Shown here piece after piece: positions 16,082 through 25,225 of a stretch of DNA of 30,741 bases (positions within the stretch are counted from its first letter, which is position 1; each line of letters starts with the position of its first letter). The position numbers were made by a program, and so were the translations under genes. The DNA is from an uncultured Odoribacter sp. GTDB lineage: Bacteria > Bacteroidota > Bacteroidia > Bacteroidales > Marinifilaceae. The DNA lies in contig CAKVCR010000004.1 in NCBI GenBank assembly GCA_934725835.1, positions 1 through 30,741 of the forward strand, given 5' to 3'. The notes below the pieces were generated by a model that had not been told where the DNA came from, made no database searches, and saw only the letters and a list, made by a program, of their open reading frames with translations.

Positions 16082-18826
16082 ATGAGAAAAACAGTCAAGT
16101 TTTTATCGCAGCTATTTGTGGTGATATTTTTACTTAGTTCTGCATATATAGCACCATCCTGTTTTAATGTTGAAGGTAAAGGTGTAAATGAGGTTGATTT
16201 CCAACGGATGCCGCAGGACACCGTGATTAGTGAGGGCGAATCTTCATCTTTTGAAATTGATGTTAACGTTGACGGTAACTATAATATTCTCCTAAAAGTT
16301 TTGGAGGAATCACAAAAGTTCAATGCTTCTGTGGTGGATTTGTCGATTGACGGACAGGATTCGCCAGAAGAAAATAAAGAAATAGAAATAGAAAGAAATT
16401 ATTTCAATCCTGTGCAAAAGGATAGAGAAAATGCATTTAAAAAAGATTCTCAGGGCAACGAATTAGTTCCGGATACGTATATTTGCAATGGATATTATGA
16501 TGTGATACTCAGACCAAATGCGTTATTTGCGGATAATTATTTATCTGTTGAACTTCAAAAGGGCAAGCATATAATTACACTTACCTCTAAAAAGGGTGAT
16601 TTGGTTATCAATTCACTCTCTGTTGTCAAACAAAATGAAGCTTTGCCTTATAAGAAAAATACTGCGAGCGCTAGTATATCTTTTTCTGAAATTTATGAAG
16701 GCGAACTTTATAATTCAAAATCAAGTTCTGAAATAGTGCCTGTTTATGACCGAACTTCGCCTTCAACAAGTCCGTCAAACCCTTCTAAAATAAGACTTAA
16801 CTATATAGGCGGAAGCAATTGGTCGAAAGCCGGCGAGTGGATAGAATGGATAATAAATGTTCCTCAAGACGGTTATTATAAAATCGGTATGCGCTACCGC
16901 CAGAACATTAACAGCGGCAGTATTTCCAGTCGAAGACTTTATATAGACGGGAAAGTCCCGTTCAAAGAGGTTGGAAATATTAAATTTGGGTATAATTCTA
17001 ATTGGCAAACCGAAGTTTTAGGCGACGGCAAAGAGGAATATCAGTTTTATTTAAATAAAGGCGAGCACAGGATAAGACTTGAATGTACTTTGGGTGAACT
17101 TTCTGAACTTCTGGAAGAAACTCAGAAAATAGTATTTTCATTAAATGATGCATACAGAAAAGTTGTGAAATTAACAGGCACTTCGCCGGATACTTACAGA
17201 GACTACGGTTTAGATAAATTGATACCTGAAGTTTTCGATGTTTTTGAAGAAAAGTCTGCCGAATTAAAAAAAGTAAACAGTTCACTTGAAAAAACAGCTG
17301 GCAAAAGGGGCAGTGCAAATACTACCATCGATAATTTAACAACGCAACTTGATGAGTTTTGCACAGATCATAAAAAACTGCAAAAAGAATTAGACGACTT
17401 TAAATCTAATATCGGATCTTTAGCAACATGGATATTTACATTGATTGAGCAGCCTTTGGATATTGATTATATTTGGGTCGGCTCGTATGAAAAAGAATTT
17501 GAGGCGGAAAAGGATAGTTTCTTTACAAAAGTATGGTATGAAATCAAAGCATTTGTTGCAAGTTTTTTTGAGGACTACAGTGTTGTAAGTGACGATGCAA
17601 ATACTAAACAGTTGGAAGTTTGGTTACAGTCGGGTAGGGAACAGGCAAATGTTTTAAGAAATTTAATAGTTAATAAGTTTACTCCTCAAACAAATATAGG
17701 TGTTAAGATAAAGGTGGTACAAAACAGTGTAATAGCCAATAACGCATCAGGACAGAATCAGTTGATGATGTCTATAATGTCCGGAAACGGTCCGGATGTT
17801 GCTGTATCTGTTCCGTCATCTGATCCTGTTAATTACGGTATACGAAACGCTGCGGTTGATTTAAGAAATTTTTCTGATTACGAAGAAGTGATAAAAAGAT
17901 TCCACCCGGAAAGTACAATACCATATACGTATGATAATAAAACTTATGCTTTGCCGGAAACCTTGAATTTCCCTGTGATGTTCTACAGAAGAGATATTTT
18001 AAACGAAATTGGTATGGAATTGCCTGAAACCTGGGACGATGTGTGTGAAATTGCCGGATTACTCCAAAAAGATTATATGGATATTGTTATACCTGCAAAT
18101 GATACTTCGGGAATATTTTCTTCGGTTTCAATGTTTATATATCAAAACGGTTGCGATTTATATACAGAAGATGGCAAACAGGTTCTGTTAAACAACCCAA
18201 AAGCCATAGATTCATTTGTATTGTTTGCAAATTTATTCAACAGTTACAGACTTCCTGTGAAATATGATCTTGCAAACCGATTCAGGACAGGCGAAGTACC
18301 TATTGCGATTGTCGATTATACCTTCGCTAATCAAATAAGTGTATATGCTCCTGAAATCAGAGGTCTTTGGGATTTTACAACCGTTCCAGGAATAAAAGAT
18401 TCAAACGGCAACATAAATAATACCGTACCTCTTGGTGGAGTGGCCACTGTAATGTTTTCTGCAACTGACGATGAACAGTCTGCTTGGGAGTTTATGAAGT
18501 GGTGGTCTTCAGAAGAAATTCAGGCGGAATTCGGAAGAAAAATCGAAGGTATTCAAGGAATTGCCGCAAGATACAATACTGCTAATATAAATGCCATATC
18601 AAAACTTTCCTGGAGCACAAATCAATACAATTCTTTGATGCGCCAAATGAAAAATTTAAAGGCTGTTCCTGAAGTTCCGGGTGGGTATTTAACATCAAGA
18701 TACATAGAAACAGCTTTCAGGCGTGTTACAAACCAAAATTATGATCCTCGGGATGTTATGGATGAATTTGCGATTTTGATAAATGACGAATTAACATATA
18801 AGCGCAATGAACTGGGATTAAAGTAG
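16082..18826 (+). CDS. Beta-domain/coiled-coil/solute-binding fusion protein
   Basis: About 914 residues, exported. ATG 16082 (MRKTVKF) gives the best signal peptide; ATG 16070 would add four residues, and neither has a strong ribosome binding site. After the signal, two beta-sandwich regions (about 30-190 and 195-350) resemble carbohydrate-binding modules. The second holds AGEWIEWIINVPQDGYYKIG, SRRLYIDGKVPF and KGEHRIRLECTLGEL. A charged helical stretch follows (about 355-460). The C-terminal 400 residues are a family 1 solute-binding protein: MMSIMSGNGPDVAVSVPS, FPVMFYRRDILNEIGMELPE, TWDDV, VPLGGVATVMFSATDDE and WEFMKWWSSEEIQ. Glycan grasping and delivery to the permease are thus combined in one chain. 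Proteins of this layout occur with similar permeases in Bacillota. Substrate unknown. Confidence 0.88.
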   Translation: MRKTVKFLSQLFVVIFLLSSAYIAPSCFNVEGKGVNEVDFQRMPQDTVISEGESSSFEIDVNVDGNYNILLKVLEESQKFNASVVDLSIDGQDSPEENKEIEIERNYFNPVQKDRENAFKKDSQGNELVPDTYICNGYYDVILRPNALFADNYLSVELQKGKHIITLTSKKGDLVINSLSVVKQNEALPYKKNTASASISFSEIYEGELYNSKSSSEIVPVYDRTSPSTSPSNPSKIRLNYIGGSNWSKAGEWIEWIINVPQDGYYKIGMRYRQNINSGSISSRRLYIDGKVPFKEVGNIKFGYNSNWQTEVLGDGKEEYQFYLNKGEHRIRLECTLGELSELLEETQKIVFSLNDAYRKVVKLTGTSPDTYRDYGLDKLIPEVFDVFEEKSAELKKVNSSLEKTAGKRGSANTTIDNLTTQLDEFCTDHKKLQKELDDFKSNIGSLATWIFTLIEQPLDIDYIWVGSYEKEFEAEKDSFFTKVWYEIKAFVASFFEDYSVVSDDANTKQLEVWLQSGREQANVLRNLIVNKFTPQTNIGVKIKVVQNSVIANNASGQNQLMMSIMSGNGPDVAVSVPSSDPVNYGIRNAAVDLRNFSDYEEVIKRFHPESTIPYTYDNKTYALPETLNFPVMFYRRDILNEIGMELPETWDDVCEIAGLLQKDYMDIVIPANDTSGIFSSVSMFIYQNGCDLYTEDGKQVLLNNPKAIDSFVLFANLFNSYRLPVKYDLANRFRTGEVPIAIVDYTFANQISVYAPEIRGLWDFTTVPGIKDSNGNINNTVPLGGVATVMFSATDDEQSAWEFMKWWSSEEIQAEFGRKIEGIQGIAARYNTANINAISKLSWSTNQYNSLMRQMKNLKAVPEVPGGYLTSRYIETAFRRVTNQNYDPRDVMDEFAILINDELTYKRNELGLK

Positions 18827-18867
18827 TATGAAATTTTGTTTGGTATTATTTTTAAGGAGTGTGTAAT

Positions 18868-19764
18868 GTGATAAGAAATTTATTCAAAAAAATAAATAAA
18901 AACAAAATATCATATTTGCTGATGTTGCCGTTCATGATACCTTTTTTTACTTTTACTGTTTTGCCGGCGATAAGATCTATTTATTACAGTTTTACTTATT
19001 ATAATATTTTGGAAAAACCGGTTTTCATCGGAGCGGATAATTATATACGTTTGTTTTTGAAAGATGATATTTTTATGATGGCACTGAAAAACACTTTTTT
19101 AATTGCTGTTGTGACCGGCCCTTTGGGATATTTAATGTGTTTTGTTTTGGCTTGGCTGATAAATGAGATGAAAACAGGTTTAAGATCGTTTCTCACTCTT
19201 ATTTTCTATGCCCCTTCAATATCGGGTGGTGTTTTTATTGTTTGGACTTATATATTCAATGATGACAGATACGGTTTTATAAATAATCTTTTAATAAGAA
19301 TCGGTGTGATTTCCCGCCCCATTGAGTGGTTGCACGACTCACGATATATAATTTTTGTAGTAATTGTGGTTCAACTTTGGCTTAGTTTGGGAACAGGGTT
19401 CCTTGCTTTTGTTGCCGGACTCAAAACGATCGACAAATCTATGTCTGAAGCGGCTGCGGTTGACGGAATAAAAAACCGTTATCAAGAACTTTGGTTTATT
19501 ACGCTGCCTGCAATGAAACAGTTTTTGATGTTTGGAGCTGTTATGCAAATAACGCAATCTTTTGCGGTTGGTGATATTACAACCGTTTTGTTTGGATTTC
19601 CAAGCGTTGATTATGCAGGTCATACTATTATAAATCACTTGACCGATTATGGTATATTGCGTTTCGATCTCGGCTATGCTTCCGCTATAGCTTCAGTGCT
19701 GTTTTTTATAATGATTTTCTCAAATAAGATAATTCAAAAAATTCTGTCAAAGGTGGGAAACTAA
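18868..19764 (+). CDS. Carbohydrate ABC transporter permease, LplB-like
   Basis: A 298-residue inner-membrane permease with about six helices. GTG 18868 is chosen because AAGGAG (18854-18859) lies 8 bases upstream; an in-frame GTG at 18859 overlaps that site. The N-terminus has the usual YLLMLPFMIPFFTFTVLPAI helix and SIYYSFTYYNI. The cytoplasmic EAA loop, which docks the ATPase, is at about residues 192-213 (SEAAAVDGIKNRYQELWFITLP). It pairs with the next gene, five bases downstream. No ATPase gene is present, as usual for this class, so a shared ATPase is expected. It probably works with one of the two upstream binding proteins. Confidence 0.93.
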   Translation: MIRNLFKKINKNKISYLLMLPFMIPFFTFTVLPAIRSIYYSFTYYNILEKPVFIGADNYIRLFLKDDIFMMALKNTFLIAVVTGPLGYLMCFVLAWLINEMKTGLRSFLTLIFYAPSISGGVFIVWTYIFNDDRYGFINNLLIRIGVISRPIEWLHDSRYIIFVVIVVQLWLSLGTGFLAFVAGLKTIDKSMSEAAAVDGIKNRYQELWFITLPAMKQFLMFGAVMQITQSFAVGDITTVLFGFPSVDYAGHTIINHLTDYGILRFDLGYASAIASVLFFIMIFSNKIIQKILSKVGN

Positions 19765-19769
19765 ATGAA

Positions 19770-20654
19770 ATGAAAAGAAAGAGAAGCAGAATACTGTCTT
19801 TTAGAGTTTCCAACCCAAATGCGGTAAACAGAAGTGCATGCGGTACATTTGCAATTTTTTTAATATTATTGATTGCGGCAATGTTTATGGCGCTTCCTTT
19901 GGTTTATATTGCTTCAAACGCATTTAAGCCGCTTGATGAAATATTTGCCTTTCCACCTAAGTTTTTTGTAAGACATCCTACAATTCAGAACTTTATTGAC
20001 CTTATGAATATTTTAAACAGTTCCTGGGTTCCGTTTACAAGGTATCTGTTTAATACTGTGTTTACTACAGTAGTGGGTACGGTAGGTCATGTTATATGTT
20101 CTTCGCTGTGTGCTTTTGTTTTAGCTAAGCACGATTTTCCGGGAAAAGAATTCATTTTTAAAATAGTTGTCCTTTCGTTGATGTTTTCTTCTGCGGTTAC
20201 AGTTGTGCCTAACTATATAACAATGTTCCAGTTGGATTGGATTGATACATATAATGCGGTCATAGTTCCGGCGTTTCAGATGAGCTTGGGACTTTATCTC
20301 ATGAAACAATTTATGGAAGGTGTACCTGATGTGCTTATGGAGTCTGCAAGAGTAGAGGGCGCTTCAGAAATAATTATTTTAGTTAAAATAATTATGCCTT
20401 GTGTAAAACCTGCGTGGCTAACCCTTTCAATATTATCTATTCAAACCCTCTGGAATCAAAATTCTCTATATATTTATGATGAATCCTATAAGGGGCTTAG
20501 TCAGGCTATGGGGCAGGTTGCAGCAGGCGGTATAGCGAGAACCGGTGCGACAAGCGCTGTTGGACTGGCAATGATAATAGTTCCGATTGTTGTATTTTTA
20601 TTATCTCAATCGCAGATTATTGAAACAATGAGTAGTTCGGGTATGAAAGAGTAG
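19770..20654 (+). CDS. Carbohydrate ABC transporter permease, YtcP/MalG-like
   Basis: A 294-residue permease, partner of the preceding one. ATG 19770 has GGTGGG upstream; an out-of-frame ATG at 19764 stops at once. It has a basic N-terminus, then a first helix (FAIFLILLIAAMFMALPLVY), a periplasm-facing-type loop with FKPLDEIFAFPPKFF, and four or five more helices. The EAA loop is near residue 188 (LMESARVEGASEIIILVKII, then MP). The C-terminus ends in the family's typical short hydrophilic tail (SSSGMKE). Together with the upstream permease it forms the translocation pore. Genes follow without a gap, so the operon continues. Confidence 0.93.
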   Translation: MKRKRSRILSFRVSNPNAVNRSACGTFAIFLILLIAAMFMALPLVYIASNAFKPLDEIFAFPPKFFVRHPTIQNFIDLMNILNSSWVPFTRYLFNTVFTTVVGTVGHVICSSLCAFVLAKHDFPGKEFIFKIVVLSLMFSSAVTVVPNYITMFQLDWIDTYNAVIVPAFQMSLGLYLMKQFMEGVPDVLMESARVEGASEIIILVKIIMPCVKPAWLTLSILSIQTLWNQNSLYIYDESYKGLSQAMGQVAAGGIARTGATSAVGLAMIIVPIVVFLLSQSQIIETMSSSGMKE

Positions 20655-20663
20655 GTGCCGACA

Positions 20664-22118
20664 ATGCGGATAATCAATAAGATTATAATTTCAGTAGTAT
20701 TGTTTGCAATATGTTTTTCGTTTTCGACAGTTGTTTACGCAAACGAAAATCAGGATTATGTGTTTAATGTTCAAAAGGGCGAAGCAGTTGCGGTACCGTC
20801 CTCTATGATGCAAACGCATATAATCGATTCTGTTGGAAACATACCTCTTAACTCGCCTCAGGATATTGTTGCATGTAATCAGAAGCTTTTTGTTCTTGAT
20901 TCATTAAACTCAAGAGTTATTATTTTTGATAGTCAATATAATGAAGTTTTTACATTTGCGAGTGTTAATAAATCAGGAGAACAATTAACTTTCAAAGATG
21001 CACAGGGAATATTTGCGACAGAGGATAACCGTATATATATTGCAGACACAGAAAATAACAGGATTCTGATATCTGATTTTAAAGGAAATTATATAAAGGA
21101 ATTTAAAGATACCGAAGATATAAAAAAACTGAGCAGCAAATTTGTATTTAAGCCGCAAAAAATAGTGGTCGATAATTCAAAGCGTATGTTTATTATCAAT
21201 CAGGGCACTTATGAGGGACTTCTTTGCATATCGGCTGATGGTGAATTTGAAGGTTTTATAGGAGCCAATAAGGTTATTCCGACTTTATGGGAATTGTTTT
21301 GGAAAACTTTTTCCACAAAAGCTCAACAGGAAGCTATGGTTCAGTTTGTACCCGTGGAGTTTTCCGGAGTGGCCATAGATCGGGACGGGTTCTTATATTC
21401 AACTGCAAAAGGCGAAAACGGTAATCAGATGATCAGAAAATTCAATATGAACGGTGTCGATATATTAAGATTTGATAAATCCAATCCCCTGCAGGGAGAT
21501 CTGGAAGAAATTGTGGCAGCAAGTTCGGATAAGAAAAAATCTAATTTTATCGATGTTGCTCTTAGGGCGTCAGGTGTTTACACCTGTCTTGATAATACCC
21601 GTGGAAGACTTTTTACATATAACCATAACGGAGAGCTATTGTTTGCTATGGGTGGACTTAGTAATCAAAAGGGTAGTTTTTCTAATCCCGGAGCCGTTGA
21701 ATGGTTTGGCGACGAACTGGTCGTGGCAGACAGGGGAACAAATAAAATTGTTATTTTTTCGCCTACTGATTACGGAAAGGTATTGTTGTGTGGTGTTGAT
21801 AATCAGTTTGCCGGAAATTACAATGAAGCAACAGAAGATTACTATATATTAAATAAATACAATTCAAACAGTGAAATAGCGTATAAAGGAATCGCGAAAA
21901 GCTTGTTTAAAGAAGGAAAATATAAAGAGGCAATGGTTTATGCTCAATTGGGTAATGATACCGATTTGTACTCTAAAGCATTCGATATGCAAAGGCAGAG
22001 TTTTATGGCCCAAGTCATACCGATACTCTTAATTGTTATTATTGCAGTTGCTGTTGTGTCGGTTATATTTTCTTCTGTTAAAACTATAAAAAGAATTAAA
22101 AGGAAATATGAGGATTAA
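20664..22118 (+). CDS. Membrane-anchored NHL-repeat protein
   Basis: A 484-residue protein. ATG 20664 has AGGTG at 20653-20657, six bases before it; GTG 20655 is an in-frame alternative. It has an N-terminal signal sequence (to about residue 28), then NHL/beta-propeller repeats over about 50-370 with recurring units such as PQDIVACNQKLFVLDSLNSR, DAQGIFATEDNRIYIADTEN and PGAVEWFGDELVVADRGTNK. A short TPR-like helical segment follows (YKGIAKSLFKEGKYKEAMVY, about 410-440). Near residues 452-475 is one membrane helix with a basic cytoplasmic tail. The propeller is therefore outside and anchored by its C-terminus. In this context it could bind glycan or organise the transporter, but no direct evidence shows which. 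Confidence 0.85.
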   Translation: MRIINKIIISVVLFAICFSFSTVVYANENQDYVFNVQKGEAVAVPSSMMQTHIIDSVGNIPLNSPQDIVACNQKLFVLDSLNSRVIIFDSQYNEVFTFASVNKSGEQLTFKDAQGIFATEDNRIYIADTENNRILISDFKGNYIKEFKDTEDIKKLSSKFVFKPQKIVVDNSKRMFIINQGTYEGLLCISADGEFEGFIGANKVIPTLWELFWKTFSTKAQQEAMVQFVPVEFSGVAIDRDGFLYSTAKGENGNQMIRKFNMNGVDILRFDKSNPLQGDLEEIVAASSDKKKSNFIDVALRASGVYTCLDNTRGRLFTYNHNGELLFAMGGLSNQKGSFSNPGAVEWFGDELVVADRGTNKIVIFSPTDYGKVLLCGVDNQFAGNYNEATEDYYILNKYNSNSEIAYKGIAKSLFKEGKYKEAMVYAQLGNDTDLYSKAFDMQRQSFMAQVIPILLIVIIAVAVVSVIFSSVKTIKRIKRKYED

Positions 22119-22132
22119 GAAAGGGTGGGGAA

Positions 22133-22771
22133 ATGAATAAAATTTTAAACGATTTATCAAAGATAACTTTTGCTCCAAAAGTTATGTTCCACCCGTTCAA
22201 AAGTTTTTGGGATATTAAGAAAGAATATGAGGGGAGTTTGCTTGCAAGTTTCTCGATTGCATTTTTGTTTGTTATCACTTCAATAATAAAAAAATATCTT
22301 TCGGGTTATATTTTTAATTCTGATAAAACAATACCTAATTTAGCAATTGATTTGATGCAAGCGGTTCTTCCCATTGTTTTGTGGTGTATTTCTAATTGGT
22401 GTTTGACAACATTGATGTCTGGCGAAGGAAGAATGAAAGATATTGTAAATGTGACCTGTTATGCATTATTCCCTCAAATAATTGGAAATGTTCTTTATAC
22501 AATTTTAAGTAATGTATTAACTAAAAATGAAAGTGCTTTTCTTTTGGTTTTACAGTTGGCATTTTTGATTTGGACTGGTGCATTAATTGTTTTTGGAACT
22601 TCGGTAGCACATCAATATACTATGAGTAAAACTATTTTTGCTTGTTTATTAACTATAGTTGTTATGGCAATTATAATATTTCTTTTTTTGTTGGTGTTTA
22701 CACTTTTGCAGGAAATTTTCGGTTTGGTAGATTCGATGATAAAAGAACTTGCATATAGAAGTTTGGGTTAG
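22133..22771 (+). CDS. YIP1-family multi-pass membrane protein
   Basis: A 212-residue membrane protein with five predicted helices (about 38-56, 74-95, 108-128, 136-158 and 166-195). The cytoplasmic N-terminus has the typical PFKSFWDIKKEYEGSLL lead-in. The architecture and the helix-2 to helix-3 region (CISNWCLTTLMSGEGRMKDI) fit the YIP1 clan. ATG 22133 follows an AAAGGGTGGGG stretch. The gene lies 14 bases after the NHL gene and 11 before the DUF5696 gene. NHL, YIP1 and DUF5696 proteins recur together with sugar permeases in Bacillota as I remember it, which suggests a membrane partner of that assembly. No catalytic residues seen; function unknown. Confidence 0.82.
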   Translation: MNKILNDLSKITFAPKVMFHPFKSFWDIKKEYEGSLLASFSIAFLFVITSIIKKYLSGYIFNSDKTIPNLAIDLMQAVLPIVLWCISNWCLTTLMSGEGRMKDIVNVTCYALFPQIIGNVLYTILSNVLTKNESAFLLVLQLAFLIWTGALIVFGTSVAHQYTMSKTIFACLLTIVVMAIIIFLFLLVFTLLQEIFGLVDSMIKELAYRSLG

Positions 22772-22782
22772 GAGGAAATAAG

Positions 22783-25221
22783 TTGATTAAAAAAATTATA
22801 TCAGTTCTGATAGTGATATCAATGGCTTTTCTTCCAGTCACTTTTTATGCAGAAAATTCACAAGTCAATACAGTTTCAAATTCGGTCATAACATCTTTTC
22901 AGGATAATATACAGAACAGTACAATTTCAAACGAACTAATAGAATTGACTTTTTCTTTAGAATCAGGAGAAATAATAGTTCGGAACAAAGTTACCGGTTT
23001 TATTTCGGCTTCTTCAACGCATCTCTCTGTTAAGACCTATTCGGATAAAGGTGAGATGGTTTTTAATACGTATAATCACAGTTTTATTAATGATGGAATA
23101 AAAGTTAAAGCAACCAACGAAAGTTTAGTTTTAAGTTATCATATATCGGATAGTGCGAAATTAACAAAGGCTGATTTACCGTCTGTAATAACTTCACAGA
23201 GATTTAAACAGGTAATTGAGAATAGGATTGATTCCGATGATTTAAAAACCGTAAAAAGACGTTATGAATTTATTTCTAAAGATGAGGCTACAGATGAGCA
23301 GGTAAAGGCTTATCCGGCACTTGAAAAAGACGACATTTATGTATTGCGAAAAATAGAAGATTTTGTTGCTGAAAATCTGCTTGAAATATTTTATAAGAAG
23401 GCAGGATATACAGCTAGTGATTTAGAAAAAGACAATGAAGAAAATAACGTAAAAACAGATAGTGCCAATCAAAAACTTTCTATAGATTTAGATGTGGAGT
23501 ATAAATTAGTCGAAGATAAGCTTGAAGTTAATATTAAAACTTCTAAAGTAAAAACATCTGAAAACTTATCAATTGTAGAAATAAATCTTATGCCGGATTT
23601 CACAAAAGCTAATGTGACTGATGAAGGATATGTTTTATTTCCAGATGGTAATGGAGCAATATCATATCATAATCAAAAATTAGCAAGCAAATACGGTCGG
23701 ACAGAGATTCAGATTTACGGTGAGGATAAGGCAATAAGAGTTGATAAAAAATTTGATACATATCAGAAATCTTTACTTCCGGTGTTTGGATTGAAAGTTA
23801 ATCAAACCGGAATACTTGGTGTTATAAATAGAGGTTCAGAGATTGCAAGTATAGTTGTGGATGGTAATGATTCGATTTCAACTGTATATACTAAATTTTT
23901 AACAATGCCTTCAGATAATATAGACCTTGGCGGAGGCTCCGCAACCACTTCAAAGGTTTATCCTAAACAGTTTTATAAAAAAGACATATCTGTTTACTAT
24001 TTTTTCTTAAACGACGGTGATAACGGATATGTTCAAATGGCAAACCGTTTCAGAAAATATCTTGTGGATACAGATAATATGCCTGAAACTGAATACAAGT
24101 CAGATATAAATATTGATGTTATTATGTCAATAAGGAAAGATAGTACTTTATTAGGGGTTATTCCATATAAAAAACTAATAACACTGACTTCACCGCAAGA
24201 TATTATAAATATATCTGAACAACTCAATTCAGAAGGCATTAAAGATGTCACCTTTAATCTTGTGGGCTGGCAAAAAAATGCACTTAATTCTACATTGACT
24301 GATAAAGGAATAAAATCTGTTACAAAGCGACTGGCATCCTTGCAGGAATCGTTAAAAAAATATGGTTATACAGCTTTTGTTAATACCAATGCTATTAACT
24401 TTGAAAGTGCAAAGGGTATAAGTAAACTTAACGACACGGTTAAACATATCGGTAATAATACGGCTTCATATTTTGAGTTCGATTTTGTTACTGGTTGCCA
24501 GGACACAAAATCTTCTGCCGTTTATTTATTGGATACACAGAAACTGTCTGAAAAATTCAAAAGTTATATTAAACGGATTTCAAAAGCAAATGTTAAAAGC
24601 CTGTCCTTCAGCGATTTAAGTGATTTGAATTCTAATTTCAAGTCTAATAAATTTTATTCAAGAACAGATGCGATGAATGATATTGTCAGGCAAATTCAAT
24701 CATTAAACGAAAACTTTGATTTGATGATTTCAGAAACTAATTATCCGTTAATTAAATATTCGGATAATTTATACAATATTCCGTTAAATAGCAGTAATCT
24801 TAATATTACAAGTCAGGATGTTCCTTTTTTTGCTATTGTTTACAGAGGATATATACCGTTCAGCGGAAGTCCGATTAATCTTGCAGGAGATTATAAGAGA
24901 GCACTTCTTAAAACTGCAGAAACCGGAGCCGCGCTTTCATTCAGTTTCTGTGCTTCCAATTCAAGTGAATTGATAGGAATCAATAACGGAAAATACTATT
25001 CTGCTTCATTTGATGATTGGAAACAAGAAATTATCAATAATTATAAGAAGTATAATATTGAAAGCAACTTGAAAATAATTAATCATTATTGTGTTGAAAA
25101 TAATGTTTTTTGTACGGAGTTTGAAGATAAAACTAAAATTTATACTAATTATAATACTTATGATATAACGGTAAATAAACTAACAGTAAAGTCGATGGAT
25201 TTTGAAATAGAAAGGGAGTAA
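22783..25221 (+). CDS. DUF5696 protein, secreted glycoside-hydrolase-like
   Basis: An 812-residue exported protein starting at TTG 22783, with GGAGG at 22771-22775 (seven-base spacing). The signal peptide is MIKKIISVLIVISMAFLPVT and onward. The N-terminal third is beta-rich with charged insertions. The DUF5696 signature is clear from about residue 285: LFPDGNGAISYHN, YGRTEIQIYG, SLLPVFGLKVN and GILGVINRGSEIAS, then YYFFLNDGDNGYVQMANRFR. The C-terminal half has the appearance of a TIM barrel related to glycosidases, with INISEQLNSEGIKDVTFNLV and a late block PFFAIVYRGYIPFSGSPINL. This family has no proven activity known to me. In this operon, trimming of captured glycan at the cell surface is the natural guess. 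No membrane anchor apart from the signal. Confidence 0.85.
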   Translation: MIKKIISVLIVISMAFLPVTFYAENSQVNTVSNSVITSFQDNIQNSTISNELIELTFSLESGEIIVRNKVTGFISASSTHLSVKTYSDKGEMVFNTYNHSFINDGIKVKATNESLVLSYHISDSAKLTKADLPSVITSQRFKQVIENRIDSDDLKTVKRRYEFISKDEATDEQVKAYPALEKDDIYVLRKIEDFVAENLLEIFYKKAGYTASDLEKDNEENNVKTDSANQKLSIDLDVEYKLVEDKLEVNIKTSKVKTSENLSIVEINLMPDFTKANVTDEGYVLFPDGNGAISYHNQKLASKYGRTEIQIYGEDKAIRVDKKFDTYQKSLLPVFGLKVNQTGILGVINRGSEIASIVVDGNDSISTVYTKFLTMPSDNIDLGGGSATTSKVYPKQFYKKDISVYYFFLNDGDNGYVQMANRFRKYLVDTDNMPETEYKSDINIDVIMSIRKDSTLLGVIPYKKLITLTSPQDIINISEQLNSEGIKDVTFNLVGWQKNALNSTLTDKGIKSVTKRLASLQESLKKYGYTAFVNTNAINFESAKGISKLNDTVKHIGNNTASYFEFDFVTGCQDTKSSAVYLLDTQKLSEKFKSYIKRISKANVKSLSFSDLSDLNSNFKSNKFYSRTDAMNDIVRQIQSLNENFDLMISETNYPLIKYSDNLYNIPLNSSNLNITSQDVPFFAIVYRGYIPFSGSPINLAGDYKRALLKTAETGAALSFSFCASNSSELIGINNGKYYSASFDDWKQEIINNYKKYNIESNLKIINHYCVENNVFCTEFEDKTKIYTNYNTYDITVNKLTVKSMDFEIERE

Positions 25222-25225
25222 GTCT

